Source: Cryptomeria japonica (Eukaryota > Streptophyta > Pinopsida > Cupressales > Cupressaceae). Taken from it: a DNA stretch of 64,000 nucleotides. Location: assembly GCF_030272615.1 (NCBI RefSeq), contig NC_081411.1, positions 829,488,897-829,552,896 of the forward strand, read 5' to 3'. The notes beneath the pieces were generated by a model, which saw only the letters and a program-made list of their open reading frames with translations, made no database searches and had not been told where the DNA came from. Below, in pieces: positions 11,501-23,300 of the stretch (positions are counted from its first letter, which is position 1; every line of letters starts with the position of its first letter). A program made the translations under genes and the position numbers.

Positions 11501-12690
11501 TGTATTCCTGAAAGGTTAAGAATTTACTCTTATCACCAGTCATATGATGTGAACATCCTAAATCAATAATCCATTCATCCTTATCTTCAACTTTAGCTGC
11601 CATGGCCTGCTCTACCGGTTGAATAGTAGGTGTTGGTTGATCTTCTATTATAGCAATGAAATCCCATCCATTGTCTATTAGATCCTCATCATAATCATCA
11701 GTAACTCCTTCATCAACATAATAACAAGATTTGTCTCTATTCTTCTTAAACTTGTATTTCTGATAGTCAAGGTTAGGCTTATATGTTCTTTTAGCTTCTT
11801 CTATTAATCTTGCATGTCTATCAGCACATCTACATGCCATATGACCAATCTTATTACAGTTAAAACATTTAAAGGGTGCTTTACCTTCATACTTACTTCC
11901 AATTGGACCTTTAGGAATTTTCCTTGCAAATAGTGCTTCAAGTTCTTCAAGTTCTTCATTTTCTCTCCTGCTTTCTTCAAGTTCTCTTGCATAGAAGGAT
12001 TTCTAATCAGATTTATCATGTGATGATGATGATGCGGTTGATGATGATTCCTTGAAAGCTAGATCTGTCTTGATAGTAGTAATAGGACCAAATTCCTCAA
12101 GCTCAAAAGCTGAAAGTTTTCCAACCAAAGTGTCTCTAGATACTTATGCATTAGGCATTGTTCTTAATTCATTTATACCTGTAACATTCATTTTATATAC
12201 TGGTGGTAAAGCTCTTAAAACTTTAGAAACAATCTCATCTTCACTTAAGGTTCCTCCACAACATTGTATACCCAAAACAATTTCATTTACTCTTTCCATA
12301 AAAGCATAAATTCTTTCATCTTCTTCCAGTTTCAGATTTTCATACCTGACCCAGAAGCATTCAATTTTTGCAATTTTGACTATGGAATCTCCTTCATTCA
12401 ATGTTTCCAGTTTGTCCCAAATAGCTTTAGTAGCAGATCTATCTGACAATCCCATGACTTGCTGATCTGACAATGCGCTCAAAAGTGCTTCTCTTGCTTT
12501 GCAATCATTTTCCTCATCTTTAGCCAAGTTAGGTGGATTAGGTTGACCTTGAGTAGGAGTAGTATAGTCATTCTTTTTAACATCCCATATATCCTTTTCA
12601 ATTCAATTTAGGTGTGTCTCCATCTTGATCTTCCATATGCCATAGTTAGTTCCATCAAGTTTCGGACTGTCCTTCCTGAAATAGTTAGAA
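8535..12690 (-). pseudogene. copia A gag-pol polyprotein, single frame broken by stops
   Basis: The open segments ending at 12527, 11840, 11249, 10385, 10019 and 9152 all lie in one frame, so the 4.1-kb reading frame is broken by nonsense codons rather than shifts. In order come a UBN2-type gag with LDGTNYGIWK at the start (about 12660), a CCHC zinc knuckle CFNCNKIGHMACRC (about 11815-11860), a protease with DLGCSHHMTG (usual DSG is DLG here), integrase HKRLCHVNF with CKECQFGKQ and the D-D region, and RT with YGLKQAPRAWY and an intact FVDD box. RNase H follows, ending near 8535. Stops fall near 12603, 12141, 12005, 11470, 11341, 10735, 10497, 10058 and 9167. It encoded the replication proteins of a cytoplasmic particle-forming retrotransposon and is now non-functional as a polyprotein. 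Confidence 0.92.
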
Positions 12691-12752
12691 GACATTGGAT
12701 CTCCTCAAGCTATTAAACTTCTACAAAAAGAGAACTAGGCTTTGATACCAAT

Positions 12753-13801
12753 TGTTAGGTCTCAGAGACAATTGAGAGGGGGGGTGAATCGGTTGTCCAA
12801 TAATTTAAACCAAAATTAACTTAACCAAAACTCAATGCTTAATACCGGTGAACCAAACTTTATGCCGATAGACAGTTTTAATATTTAATTGTAATACCAA
12901 TAAAGATTAATGCATGAAACAGAAAGACAATAACATTCACAACACATAACACCTATATTTGTACGTGGAAACCCTGTAAGGGGAAAAACCACGGTGGGAA
13001 GCCTTACCCGCAATCAAATGATACTATTGCAAATAGTATGTGTTTACAATATGGATTCTGTACATGCAGAAAGGCCAGCTGCCTAGAGCTCACTACTCAA
13101 TCACAAATGAGAGTCACATTGACTAGAATTGGATGGTTAAATCCAATGATAATGTATTGCATACAATAGCATCTTCATATGCTGGATTCAGTACCATTTT
13201 AGTTTTGATTGCCTTCACAAAATCCTCCTTCAACCTTCAAATGATGTCTGCATGTATATCTCTGCTTATTTCTGCATATACCTTATTGCAATCCTTTTTG
13301 CATTCACAATTCCATCTCCATATTCAATCTTACAAATAAGATCTTACATATATACCATAACCTAATACCAATTGAATAGGTCAACTCACTAAAAGATATT
13401 AGAATAAAATCAATTACAAACAAATCAATATCCGATGCATGATGTCGGCTCAATGCATTTACAATAATAATAAATCATCTCCATAACATGTCATACAGAT
13501 CTGGAATAGATAAGTCTACCGATGCTTATCCTAGACCTATTTGCCGGTAACAACAAATATGCAAACCCGAATAACCATTTAACCAAATCGCCAAAAACAA
13601 GTGTTTGAATAATGTCTTCGACATAACCAAGTAGTTTCCAAGTCATTCCAAGTGCCAGTGAACCAATACCAGTGGCTTGCATAAGTCTCTGTCTTTCTGG
13701 TGAACATAAAAAAAGTCTCCAAGTGCTAATAAGTGTTAACAAGTGATGAAAGGTGTTGACATCAATGACAAAACCATATCAACATATCCAAAATACCAAC
13801 A
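12753..13801 (-). repeat. 5' LTR of copia A (1,049 bp)
   Basis: Right-hand LTR, upstream of gag on the element strand. It is the fuller of the two LTRs and is followed directly by the right copy of the CATAC target duplication. It should carry the element promoter, but I cannot place the transcription start. Confidence 0.93.
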
Positions 13802-13806
13802 CATAC

Positions 13807-14270
13807 CCCTTCTTCTCTCCCTCCTTCCCTCCCTCCACCCCTCCTTATCTCTCCCTCCTCCTTCTCTCCCCCCTCTCTCTCTCTCCATTTCTCTCTCTCT
13901 TTCTCCTCCTCTCTCTCCCTCTCCCCTTCTCCCTTCCTCCATACCCCTTCTTCTCTTCCTCCCTCCCTCCCCCTCCTCTCTCCCTCACCCCTCCTCTATC
14001 TCTCTTTGTCTCTGTCTCTCTCTCTGTTTCTCTCTCTATCTCTTTGTCTTCCTCTCTTCCCTCTCTCTCTCACTCCCTCTACCTCCCTCTCCCCTTCTCT
14101 CTTCCTCCATACCCCTTCTCTCCCTCCCTCCCTCCCTTCCCCCCTCTCTCCCTCCCCCCTCCTCCTCTCTCCCTCCCCCCTACTCTCCCACCTCTCCCCC
14201 TCTATCTATCTATCTATCTCTCTCTCCCTCTCTCTTTCTCTCCCTCCCCTACTCTCTCTCTCTCTCAAGC
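13807..14270. repeat. polypyrimidine tract, (CT/CCT)n
   Basis: About 460 bp of C and T on the plus strand, with CTCTCTCTCT and CCTCCCTCC words and a TCTA tetranucleotide run at about 14202-14220. It is the continuation of 7195-7228 once copia A is removed. Long plus-strand ORFs here (Leu/Ser/Pro-rich) are not genes. Confidence 0.92.
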
Positions 14271-14309
14271 TATTGGTTCAAAATTATGTACTAAAGATTC
14301 TAATGCTAC

Positions 14310-16690
14310 TTGACATGTCATTACATCAACCATAATGAGAAAAAAATAAAAAAAGATCATTTGATAAGAAAAACAAGTAAGTCATTAAATGTTAGTAGAA
14401 AAACAATAAGTAAAGCATTAAAGAGGCGAGAAAAAATAGAGGAACCTAACAATAATTCTCTTTGGGTATTCTCGGGTAGACTACCATGCAAAGATAAGGT
14501 TGTTGTTGATGCACTAAGAACATTAATTGAAATTTTTTGGCATGACAACACAAGAGTTTTGCCCAACCAAAGAGATGTTGTTAGAAGGTGAATCGGGTCT
14601 ACAAATCATGAGCCACATGCAAAACACTATTTGGATATGACTCAAACTAAATTTTATGAAATATTCCTTCAAAAGTTTCCTCAAATAAGAATTTCTCAAA
14701 GATTTTTTGAAATGGAAAAACCTTTTTATATTAAGATTAATCATGTACGCACCATGTGTTGTTGTAGGATGGATATTGAATTTTCCATGCACTATGATAT
14801 TTTTCCTCATATTTGTTCTACTTTGCACACTAATGATGTTTTGCAGGAATGAAATATACAAGCACCTCCTAAGTCCGTAAGAGAATTTATTTCAAGTGTT
14901 CTATGTAATAGACATGATGGTTGCATTTATTATAAGATATCTTGTTTGGAAGGTTTTTGTCCTATATGTGGTGGTTTGCAACATTTAACAAGATGTGTAC
15001 ATTTGGAGAGAACACATGAAATTGGTAGGAAACTAGTTTCTTTTGGAAAATACAAGACAGTCACATATGGAGTTAAAGATGGAAAAGATTTGAAGAGATG
15101 TGAGCTAGTGAAAAATGATATATGTGTGGCTGAATTTATGAAAATGTTTCAAGAGACTAGTTTATGAGTACATAATGCATACATATAGAGCTCGATGGTT
15201 AGATGAGCAATTCAAGTTATGTAAGGACATATTTCCTTTTGGCACCATTGTATCTATCATTGATTTTTCTGAAAATTATACACTATAACCTCAAAATGAA
15301 GTGCAATCTATGTATTATCATTCTACACAAGTTTCTATTTTTGTACACATAGCATTCATGCATGCAGATGATAGCATAGAGGAAGATAGAAAGGTTGTAA
15401 GAGAGTATCACTTCTACATAAGTGATGATCGTACTCATTCATCAGAGTTTGTACAAGGATGCTTTAAATTTTTCTATGATAGTTTAAGGGAAAGAAACAT
15501 ACGATACAACAAACACTTAATATGGCCAGATAATTGCACCGCACAATTCAAGAATGCAATGATATTTTATTGGTTGACAAGGATGCATATGACAAGCGAT
15601 GTACAACAATTTTGGAATTTTACTAAGGCTGAACATGGTAAGGGAGAGCATGATGGTGCAGGAGCATGTGTAATAATAGAGCGGATAAAATTCAACTTTA
15701 TCGTTAATGTCTGCTCCTATAGGTAGTCTTAAGAAAAGGTGGTTCCGCATGAATAAAGTGAAGAGCCCTAGCTAGAGAAGAATTGAAGTATGAGGGTGGT
15801 GCTGAATTGATAGATGCACAAACAATTGTGTGATGGTGTAAGTCTACGATGGGTCTAGGTAATCTAGGTACGTCAATGGTTCATAGATATTTTTGGTAGA
15901 TCACTGAATCTAACATTGAAAACTATCTAGATTATTATACACTTGCAGGATTGAGTGACATGCACTCATTTATGAGTTCATATTCAAGTTCACTAGTAAT
16001 TTATATGAGGCAGATGGTATATTTTTGCTCTTCATGCATGTATTGCTTGTGGGAAGAATGTGAATCACAAGAGTGGGTTGACAAATGGTCTTGTAGACCA
16101 TTGGTTCCTATTGATACATATCAAATTCCCAAAGCACTACAATTGAGCTAGATGGAAACATCAACGGATTTTGACCATGTATCCAACCTAGTGGATTTAG
16201 GGGATTTTTTGAGTTAATTTTTATGCAAGTATTCTTTTTGGTTCATTTTGATGTACATCATACTTTATTTTTGGTATTAATTAACACTTTATAAAATGCA
16301 GGTCATGTGTATGTAGTTGTTGCAGAAGAGAACAATGAAGAAGGAACAAATTGCTATTTGTGTCATTATGTTGAGCAAAAAAGAAAATTGACAACCACAA
16401 TCATTGTCGAAGAGGGTATTGAGTACCCAATAGGGTATGTTGTCATGACAGGAACATGGCTTAGGAGATACCCTATCAAGAATTTTGATGTTTGGTTGTT
16501 TGAGGACTTTGAAACACACAGACATATTCTTCATTTCTCTAACCTTGTTGTTGCAACAAATATTCATTTGATGAAGTATGATGGTAGACCTCATAACAAG
16601 ATTTTATGGAAAGTTCGTGAATCTGACCACGAGGCAATACTTGACACAATATGGGTTAGAGCTGATCGTGAAGGCTCACTTGATTGATTC
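14310..16690 (+). pseudogene. DDE-like transposase gene, copy 1 (HGKGEHDGAGA family), broken
   Basis: Coding sequence runs 14310-15167 with stops near 14589 and 14850. An HTH-like basic start (SKSLNVSRKTISKALKRRE) is followed by a Cys/His cluster (CPICGGLQHLTRC, about 14960-15000). A 2-nt deletion relative to copy 2 near 15155 shifts the frame. Then come VSIIDFSENYT (first acidic residue), EYHFYISDDRTHSSEFVQ, IWPDNCTAQFKNA (second acidic residue) and EHGKGEHDGAGA (candidate third acidic region), ending 15726. Copy 1 has about 80 extra bases after GAGACV compared with copy 2. A last exon starts at 16302 after a GCAG acceptor and encodes GTWLRRYPIKNFDVWLFEDF and GRPHNK. The role as cut-and-paste transposase is inferred from the D...D...HGKG layout, which resembles a group of uncharacterised transposase-like proteins. 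Confidence 0.65.
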
Positions 16691-16714
16691 TACAGTTCAG
16701 AGTAGAATGATTTT

Positions 16715-17010
16715 GAGAATTTTGTATATATCATCGAGGAATTTTTCTATATTTGTTTTTTGTATATATAAATGCCCATGAGTTGATTTTTACATGTTTA
16801 GGGGCATAATTTTGTATATTTAAATGGCAATGACCTGATTTGTACATATGTAGATGCCAAATTTTGTATATTAAAATGGCGATGAGCTAAATTGCACATA
16901 TTGTAATGAAAATTTCTGTATAAAATCCCATGAGATGATTTGTAAGTCAGTTTTTTGTATATTCAAATAGCCAAGAGCTGATTTGACCATATTTAGAGGC
17001 AAACTTTTTA
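16715..17010 (+). repeat. short tandem repeats, about 55-60 bp (TTTGTATATTTAAATGGC)
   Basis: Four to five degenerate tandem units of the form TTTTGTATATTTAAATGGC..TGAGCTGATTTGTACATATTTAGAGGC follow the transposase stop codon. The same array is at 47855-48240 in copy 2, so it is part of the element and not a local expansion. Confidence 0.75.
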
Positions 17011-17199
17011 ATAGTATGTAACAATGTTTTGTGACTATGTTTTAAGTTTATGTGATGTGATAAGGTCAATCATGAGCATTCTTGATTCTTCTATAATCAT
17101 GGAAAATTATTTGAGTCATTATCAGGTCATAGGGGTCATAGATTGAGCCTAGATACAATTTGAGCAAAAATTGTCATTATTGTCAAAAAAGTTGTCAAG

Positions 17200-18420
17200 T
17201 AACTTGTACATCACATCGGTGGGGTATGACTCTCGACATTCCGATGCTTTGGGATATATGAGAGGAGAATCCCTAGCATAAACCTGCCCACTCAGATGCA
17301 CTCGTGATGTTAGTTTGTGCACACGATGAACCGAATCAATTCTAGCCTATCCTACAACTGACGATTTTTGTAGTAGGCAAAAAAATGCTACCAATTGAAA
17401 ATGGCTCCAAGTTGTCAAAAACCGAGATAGTCCATTGTAGAGGATCGTCAAATGACCCCATAGGTTCAAACAAATTGATCATATGTGTCCTAGATTGGAA
17501 GAAACAATTCATCAAAATTTGACAAGTTTTTGGACTCAAGGCACTTGAGAGATCGCACCGATAGGGTATGACTCTCGACATTCTGGCACTTTGGGATGCA
17601 TGAGAGGAGAATTCCTAGCATAAACCTACCCACCCAAACATTCTTGTGACGTTGGTTTGCGCACATGATGAACCGAATCAATTCTAGCCTATCCTACAAC
17701 TTTGCATTGCTTGCAATTGACAGTTTTTGCAGCAGGCAAAAAATGCTACCAGTTGAAAATGGATATGAATCATCAAAAACTGAGATAGGAAATTGTAGAG
17801 GAGCCTTATGTGACCTGACAAGTTCAAACAGATTGATCATATATGTCATGGATTGGAAGAAACGGTCTATCAAAGTTTGACAAGTTTTTTTGACTCAGGG
17901 CACTTGAGAGATCCTGCCGATAGGGTGTGACTCTCAATGTTCCGATGCTTTGGGATGCATGAGAGGAGAATGCCTAGTGTAAACCTACCCACATGGACAT
18001 GCTCATGATGTTTGTTTGTGCACATGATGAACAAAACCAATTCTAGCCTATCTTACAACTTTGCATTGCATGCAACTGACAGTTTTTGTAGTAGGCGAAA
18101 AAAATGCTACCAATTGAAAATGGTTCTGAGTCATCAAAAATTGAGATAGGTCATTGTAGAGGAGCCTCATGCAACCCCACAAGCTCAAACATATCAATCA
18201 TATGTGTCCTGGGTTAGAATAAATAGTCCGTCAAATTTTGACAATTTTTTGGACTCAGGGCACTTGAGAGATCGCGTCAGTAGGGTATGACTCTTGATGT
18301 TTCAACGCTTTGGGATGCACAAGAGGAGCATGCCTAGTGTAAACCTGCCCACTCAGATGCACTCGTGACATTGGTTTGTGCACATGACAACCAAAATTTG
18401 ACCATTGCGAGCGTGAGGGT
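17200..18420 (+). repeat. 350-360 bp tandem repeat inside the transposon, over three units
   Basis: The word GGGTATGACTCTCGA and close variants recur at about 17223, 17567, 17924 and 18284, giving a period near 345-360 bp. Each unit also repeats CTTTGGGAT(A/G)(C/T)A, CCTAGCATAAACCTGCCCAC, GATGAACCGAATCAATTCTAGCC and GACTCAGGGCACTTGAGAGATC. The same unit, more diverged, fills 48285-49140 in copy 2. Small ORFs inside are shadows. Confidence 0.88.
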
Positions 18421-18906
18421 GCTCTCACACCACACACATATTGTCGATTTTTGTTGTTTATATTCATATTGTTGATTACATAGGCAAATATTCATTTAAA
18501 TTTATAAAAGAGAAGCCACCAAATACAACAAATACACATTAATGAATTGAATACAAGGAGTATTGTAAGGTTAATTCAATATTTTAGAAATTTTATCAAA
18601 TCATATTCCACGATTGCAATGTTTTATATCATAGATTTTTGTTGTTTATATTCATATTGTTGATTACATAGGCAAATGATCAATTAAATTTATAAAAGGA
18701 CAAGCACAAAATACAATGAATACAAAATAATGAACTCAGTACACATTTATTGGATCGAATATCAACATTTATATATATCAAAAAAAGGCATGTCTGCCAA
18801 GTCAATACAAGTATTACAAAAATGTGGCGTATGCCATGTCCAAATCGATATACAATAAAAATGTAGAATATATCTACATGTATTGGTCATTATATGACCA
18901 AAACTA

Positions 18907-20316
18907 TGTTGGAATTTGCATGAAGATTGTATAAATGATATTTTATGTTGTCATTGATGTCAATTGAATGGTAATAATATTAATGATATTGTTGCTATTG
19001 TTGTTATTGTTGATATTGTCTTGTAACCGGTAGGAAGAGCTTTGTAAAAGTTATTGTAAACCGGTATGTAAGTTTGTGAGTTGAACCAGCAATCAGAGTA
19101 AATGGTTAAACCCTTTCTATGTTATGTAACCGGTAAACCCTACTAGTTGTTTTTGTTAAACCCTAACTGATTAAGGTTGTTGAATTGGTTATGTTGGTTT
19201 ATGATCAGATGTTGAGTGGTAATGATGATGAAACATAAGGTCATTGTATGAAGACAAGTTCAAAATGTTTTGGTGCGTTTGTTTGTCTAGGGAAGGAAAA
19301 AAATGTATTGCATCTAATGCAAAGTGCATGATGAGTTACTGAGCTCGAGGAAGTGGTAATCAAGGAGCGGTTGAGGTTTTCTTGATTGATGTGATGAGAT
19401 TGCTATGAAATCCAATGGTGATGTTTGTATCAACTTGTTTGTAATCTTGATGATGAGAGGATTATATTTTTGTTGTGTTACCGACCTAACTGGTTTCTAT
19501 TTAAGGTCGATGAAGTTGTTTTGTTTTAGTGTTGGTAGAAATCAGTTGAGTGTGTGGTTGCCTAACCGAAGAATGAGTTTGCAGTTTGAGTAAAGGAAGA
19601 TAGAAGCTTAAATTGATCTAATCAAGCAAATGTAGTGTTTTTCAAACAAATCAAGAAACTCCTATTGTTTTCTAACAATTACAATAGAATTGAAATCCCC
19701 TAATCGGGTAAGCTCTAACAAGCTTGGTTACTTATTAAATCCTCTAACAAGATGGTCCATTAGTTTGGGCTTTCAAATTCTCTACTAAGGTTACTCCTTA
19801 TAGGGTATTTGCTTCTAACAACGCATTTGTAGTCAATCCCTTAACCTGGTGATTCCTAACAGGATCAGTTCTTGACAAGACTTTTTTTAAAAGCTTTAAT
19901 AGGCTAGGCTCCTAATAGGGAGAACTTCATAAGAGTTCAAATATTTTCTTGTGAGTCTCATCTCACCGTGGTTTTTACCTATTTGGGTTTTCCACATATA
20001 AATGCTTGTGTCATGTGGTGAATGTTTTGTCGTTACGATTTTATGATTGATTTGATTAATTATTTCTGATAAGGCATGATAACCATAAGTGTTGAGAAAT
20101 GAAGCATTTGGATGTTTACAAGTTTGATGTTTTTTACTGTTAAATTGTTGTAACAGTCAACCGATATTCTTATGAGTATTGATCTTGACAGTTGTATTTC
20201 ACTGATAAGTTTACTTTGTGAGTTTGAGTTTGGGAAGTTTGTATCAATTTTTCTAGTTACTGATTCACCCCCCCTCTAAGTATCTATCAGATACTTATTC
20301 TTTCATCATACCATCA
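18907..20316. mobile_element. copia-like solo LTR (1.41 kb) with target duplication AACTA
   Basis: It begins TGTTGGAATTTG and ends CATACCATCA, with a 5-bp direct repeat AACTA at 18902-18906 and 20317-20321. Late in the sequence it carries the copia-type LTR words found in copia B (CACCGTGGTTTTTACC, GGGTTTTCCACATATAAA, TTCACCCCCCCTCT), so orientation is plus. No PBS, coding region or second LTR is present, so it is a solo LTR left by recombination. The 62-codon ORF at 19405-19593 is not a credible gene. Confidence 0.8.
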
Positions 20317-20323
20317 AACTAAC

Positions 20324-23300
20324 TGTAGTACCCCTACCGTAATCTATTTCTAACCTTGGTTTAATCTTGATCAGTTATCATAATATAATGATGTTACAGT
20401 CAGGTGCTTGTTTTAACGCATAGCTATTGATGTGATTTTCACACTAGTTTTATGCTAGTTGTTTAGTGTTCTTATTTCACGATATTCATCGAGCTAACGC
20501 ATTCATTAAGTTATTATATTATATGCATGTATGATCGTTGGTTGCAGGAGATTTCAGGTACGAAGTCGCATGAGTGTGAGGTTCGTCGTCACCTGGTTTT
20601 GCAGGTTTGAGCATACCTTTTAATCCTTAGAGTTGGATTAGGTGGTCGTAAGACCCTAGTCGACCTTAGTCGTGCTCAAGTGAGCATCATTAGTCGTCGT
20701 CGGTAATCCCTTCTTGTTTGGGTTTGCGAGTCGTCTGTTTGGTTGACCTTCTCAGTTTGCGTGCCTGGTGTGTTTGGTTAATTGATGAATTAGTCCTTAG
20801 TAATTTTCTTTATTAAATATATGCGTTTTTGCATTGAGGATTAATGGATTAAATTAATCAGGTATTCGTTATGCGATTTTCGTTGTTAATGAATTGCCTA
20901 TTTTAAATTGGAAGCAAATTTGATTTAATGATTGATTTGGAATATTTAATGCATTTTATATATGCTGTTGAAAAAGAAATTTTTGTATTTTATCGCAATA
21001 GACATAATTGCATTCTGTTGGATTCTGAAATTTGAAAGGTTAAATTTAATTGATTGAGGAAATCGAATTTTGAATTGAAAAGGCAAGTTATTTGTTGTGT
21101 TTGTGAGAAAGGATTAATTTTTAAGTATTATTTTTAAATAAAAGTTTTTATTCCAAAAATAGAAAATTTTGGGTCAACTCTTCCATATAACCCAATTTGG
21201 GAAATTTGGAGAGGATGGACATTTTTGGAGGATCTTGGATGGAGAAGGAAGAATTTGGGCAGCTGGAGATTGGGATTCTTCAGCCGGTCTTGCCAGGATT
21301 GCGTGTTAAGGTAGGATCCAACTCTCTCAATTTTGGTTTTGAAATTTTGGTTTTGAGATTTTGGTTATCCCTCAATGTTTCCTTTGGGTGGTTTGAATCC
21401 CATTGTGTATGGAGGAAATGAATACCATCCAAGAATTTAGGGAACCCAGAACGAATTTCATGGAAACGGATTTTATATTAAACTGTTATTTATCAACAAT
21501 TTTGTGGCTGTTTCAAAGATGGGAGGGTTTTCGAACTGGGTTTTATATGTTTAGTGCTGTGTTAAGCACAGTTCGCCTAGAACGAACTTATTAATTGAGC
21601 CGTGTGTTTTCATTCAAATTTATCATCAAATTTAAGCATTGGGCATTTTTTTTTGATGTTAGTCGGGACTGTGCGTTGGTTTAAGCATTGTTTGGGTCGG
21701 GGTTTGGGAGAGCGGGGAGCGGAGCTCCACCCGCTCCCCTCCCCTTCCCCCGTGCGTCCCCCACTTCCTCCCCTCGTCCCCGCGTGTTCTTTGGTTACTG
21801 CCGCTCGCACGACCGTTTGTTACCCCGCTCGCTGGCGTTTAAGTTGACACCCGCGGCACACTGCGGTGGCCACAGGGCGCTGCGGACCTGTGGGCACCGC
21901 AGAGGCGCCGCCCGTAAGGGTGTTCCCCTGCGGATTGGGATGGACGGCGGCTAGGGTTAGGGCACGGCCCGCCCAGCTCACCTCCATCATTTTTAAATGC
22001 GTTTTTTTTTTCTTTTCTTTGTGTTGTTTAAAACATAGTTATTAAATGCGTTTTTAAAAAAAAAGAAAGAACATGGTTTGGTTTAATTGCGTTTTGTTAA
22101 ATGTAGTTTATAAATCGTCTTTTTTTTATTAATGTATTTTGTTGGTATTCAAAAAAGCATATGGTTTTAATACCATGTTAATGAATATTAGTTTAATGAT
22201 TAAGTTTCCATTTATGGATTAATGCTTATTATATATAGGATTAATGGAAATTAAGTTGTGTATTTATACCCATCGATATTAATTCAAAATTTGTGCAAAT
22301 ACATTAATCATTAGTGAGATATATTTTATTGATAGAGATTAATAATTATATATTAACTAATAATTAACTGGGTTATTGTGCACTATTAGTCGTTAATTGT
22401 GTATGTTTGATTTATCGTGGAATAATAAACATACTCTTTAATTAACAGTTCATTTTGGATTCTGCTATACGTGCGTAGGGAATTAAGATTTGGATTTTGG
22501 AAATGATTATCTCCATTTAGATTCTCTTTCTGCATTTATATATTTCCGTAATCCGTATAATGCATCTGGGATTGAGAGATAATACGAAATTGTAGAGGTC
22601 GGTTTTAGACCAGTATGTTAGTGATGTTTTGTCAGAGATTAAATACCTTATTTTAGTTGATTAATGGTTGTCTAAATTTTATTAATACGAATTGGTTAAG
22701 AAACTCATTATGGCTTAATTTGCCTATTCGATGCTTTGAACCTTAGGAGTTAGAAAACCAAGAACAACTTATCCCTAGTTGAGGTAGATAACTGTAATCT
22801 GTTTTAGATCATGTAGAAAACTGGATCGATTTTAATGATTAAATCAATTTGAGGAAATATTGTCTTTGTGATTATTGCCTTGCGAGTTTAATTACTGTAT
22901 TCGCTTTAATTATGAAATGGCATGTTTTGCTTTGTTTAAAGGACCCTGTCGTATGGATGACTTTGGTGTTCCTGTTTCAGTCCTCGATTCCGAGTTGACG
23001 ATTGTATTGTGATGGCATCATAAGTTGGTCATATCTTCCTTGCGTGTGAGTCGAATGATGATTCGTGGATAACTTTATTTGTCAGGTCTCTAGTTAGAGT
23101 ACCGTCAGTAAGTGTTCATCTTTGAGTCATGTTTGACCTGATGATTGTATCTCCTTCTTGAACTCCGTTCGTCTGACCATGTGTATTCCTTGGTTTGAGT
23201 TCGTTGAGTATACTCTAGTGTCGTATGGGAAAGTGGCTTTCGATTGGGGGCCGCGCCCAAAGTGGCTGCTGGGTAACCCGTCGGAAGTGAGTCTAATAAG

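Larger units (their letters stand above)
7229..13801 (-). mobile_element. copia A: complete Ty1/copia LTR retrotransposon, minus strand
   Basis: Two direct LTRs (7229-8192 and 12753-13801) begin TGTTAGGT and end ACCAACA on the plus strand. On the element strand the 5' LTR is the right-hand copy. A primer-binding site complementary to initiator tRNA-Met type (TGGTATCAAAGC read on the minus strand) lies at 12739-12750, and a polypurine tract AAAGGGGGAGAT lies just inside the left LTR at about 8193-8204. The 5-bp target duplication CATAC is present at 7224-7228 and 13802-13806. The target was the CT-rich tract. The left LTR lacks about 85 bp found in the right one. The order gag, zinc knuckle, protease, integrase, RT, RNase H is copia-type. 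Confidence 0.95.

Noticed and set aside
13736-14335. Plus-strand ORFs up to 186 codons
   Set aside because: Same reason: a polypyrimidine tract read in three frames. The true coding flavour begins only near 14310.
21602-21954. Three overlapping ORFs in the GC-rich patch of the giant LTR
   Set aside because: High G+C removes stop codons by chance in all frames; no domain or start context supports a protein.
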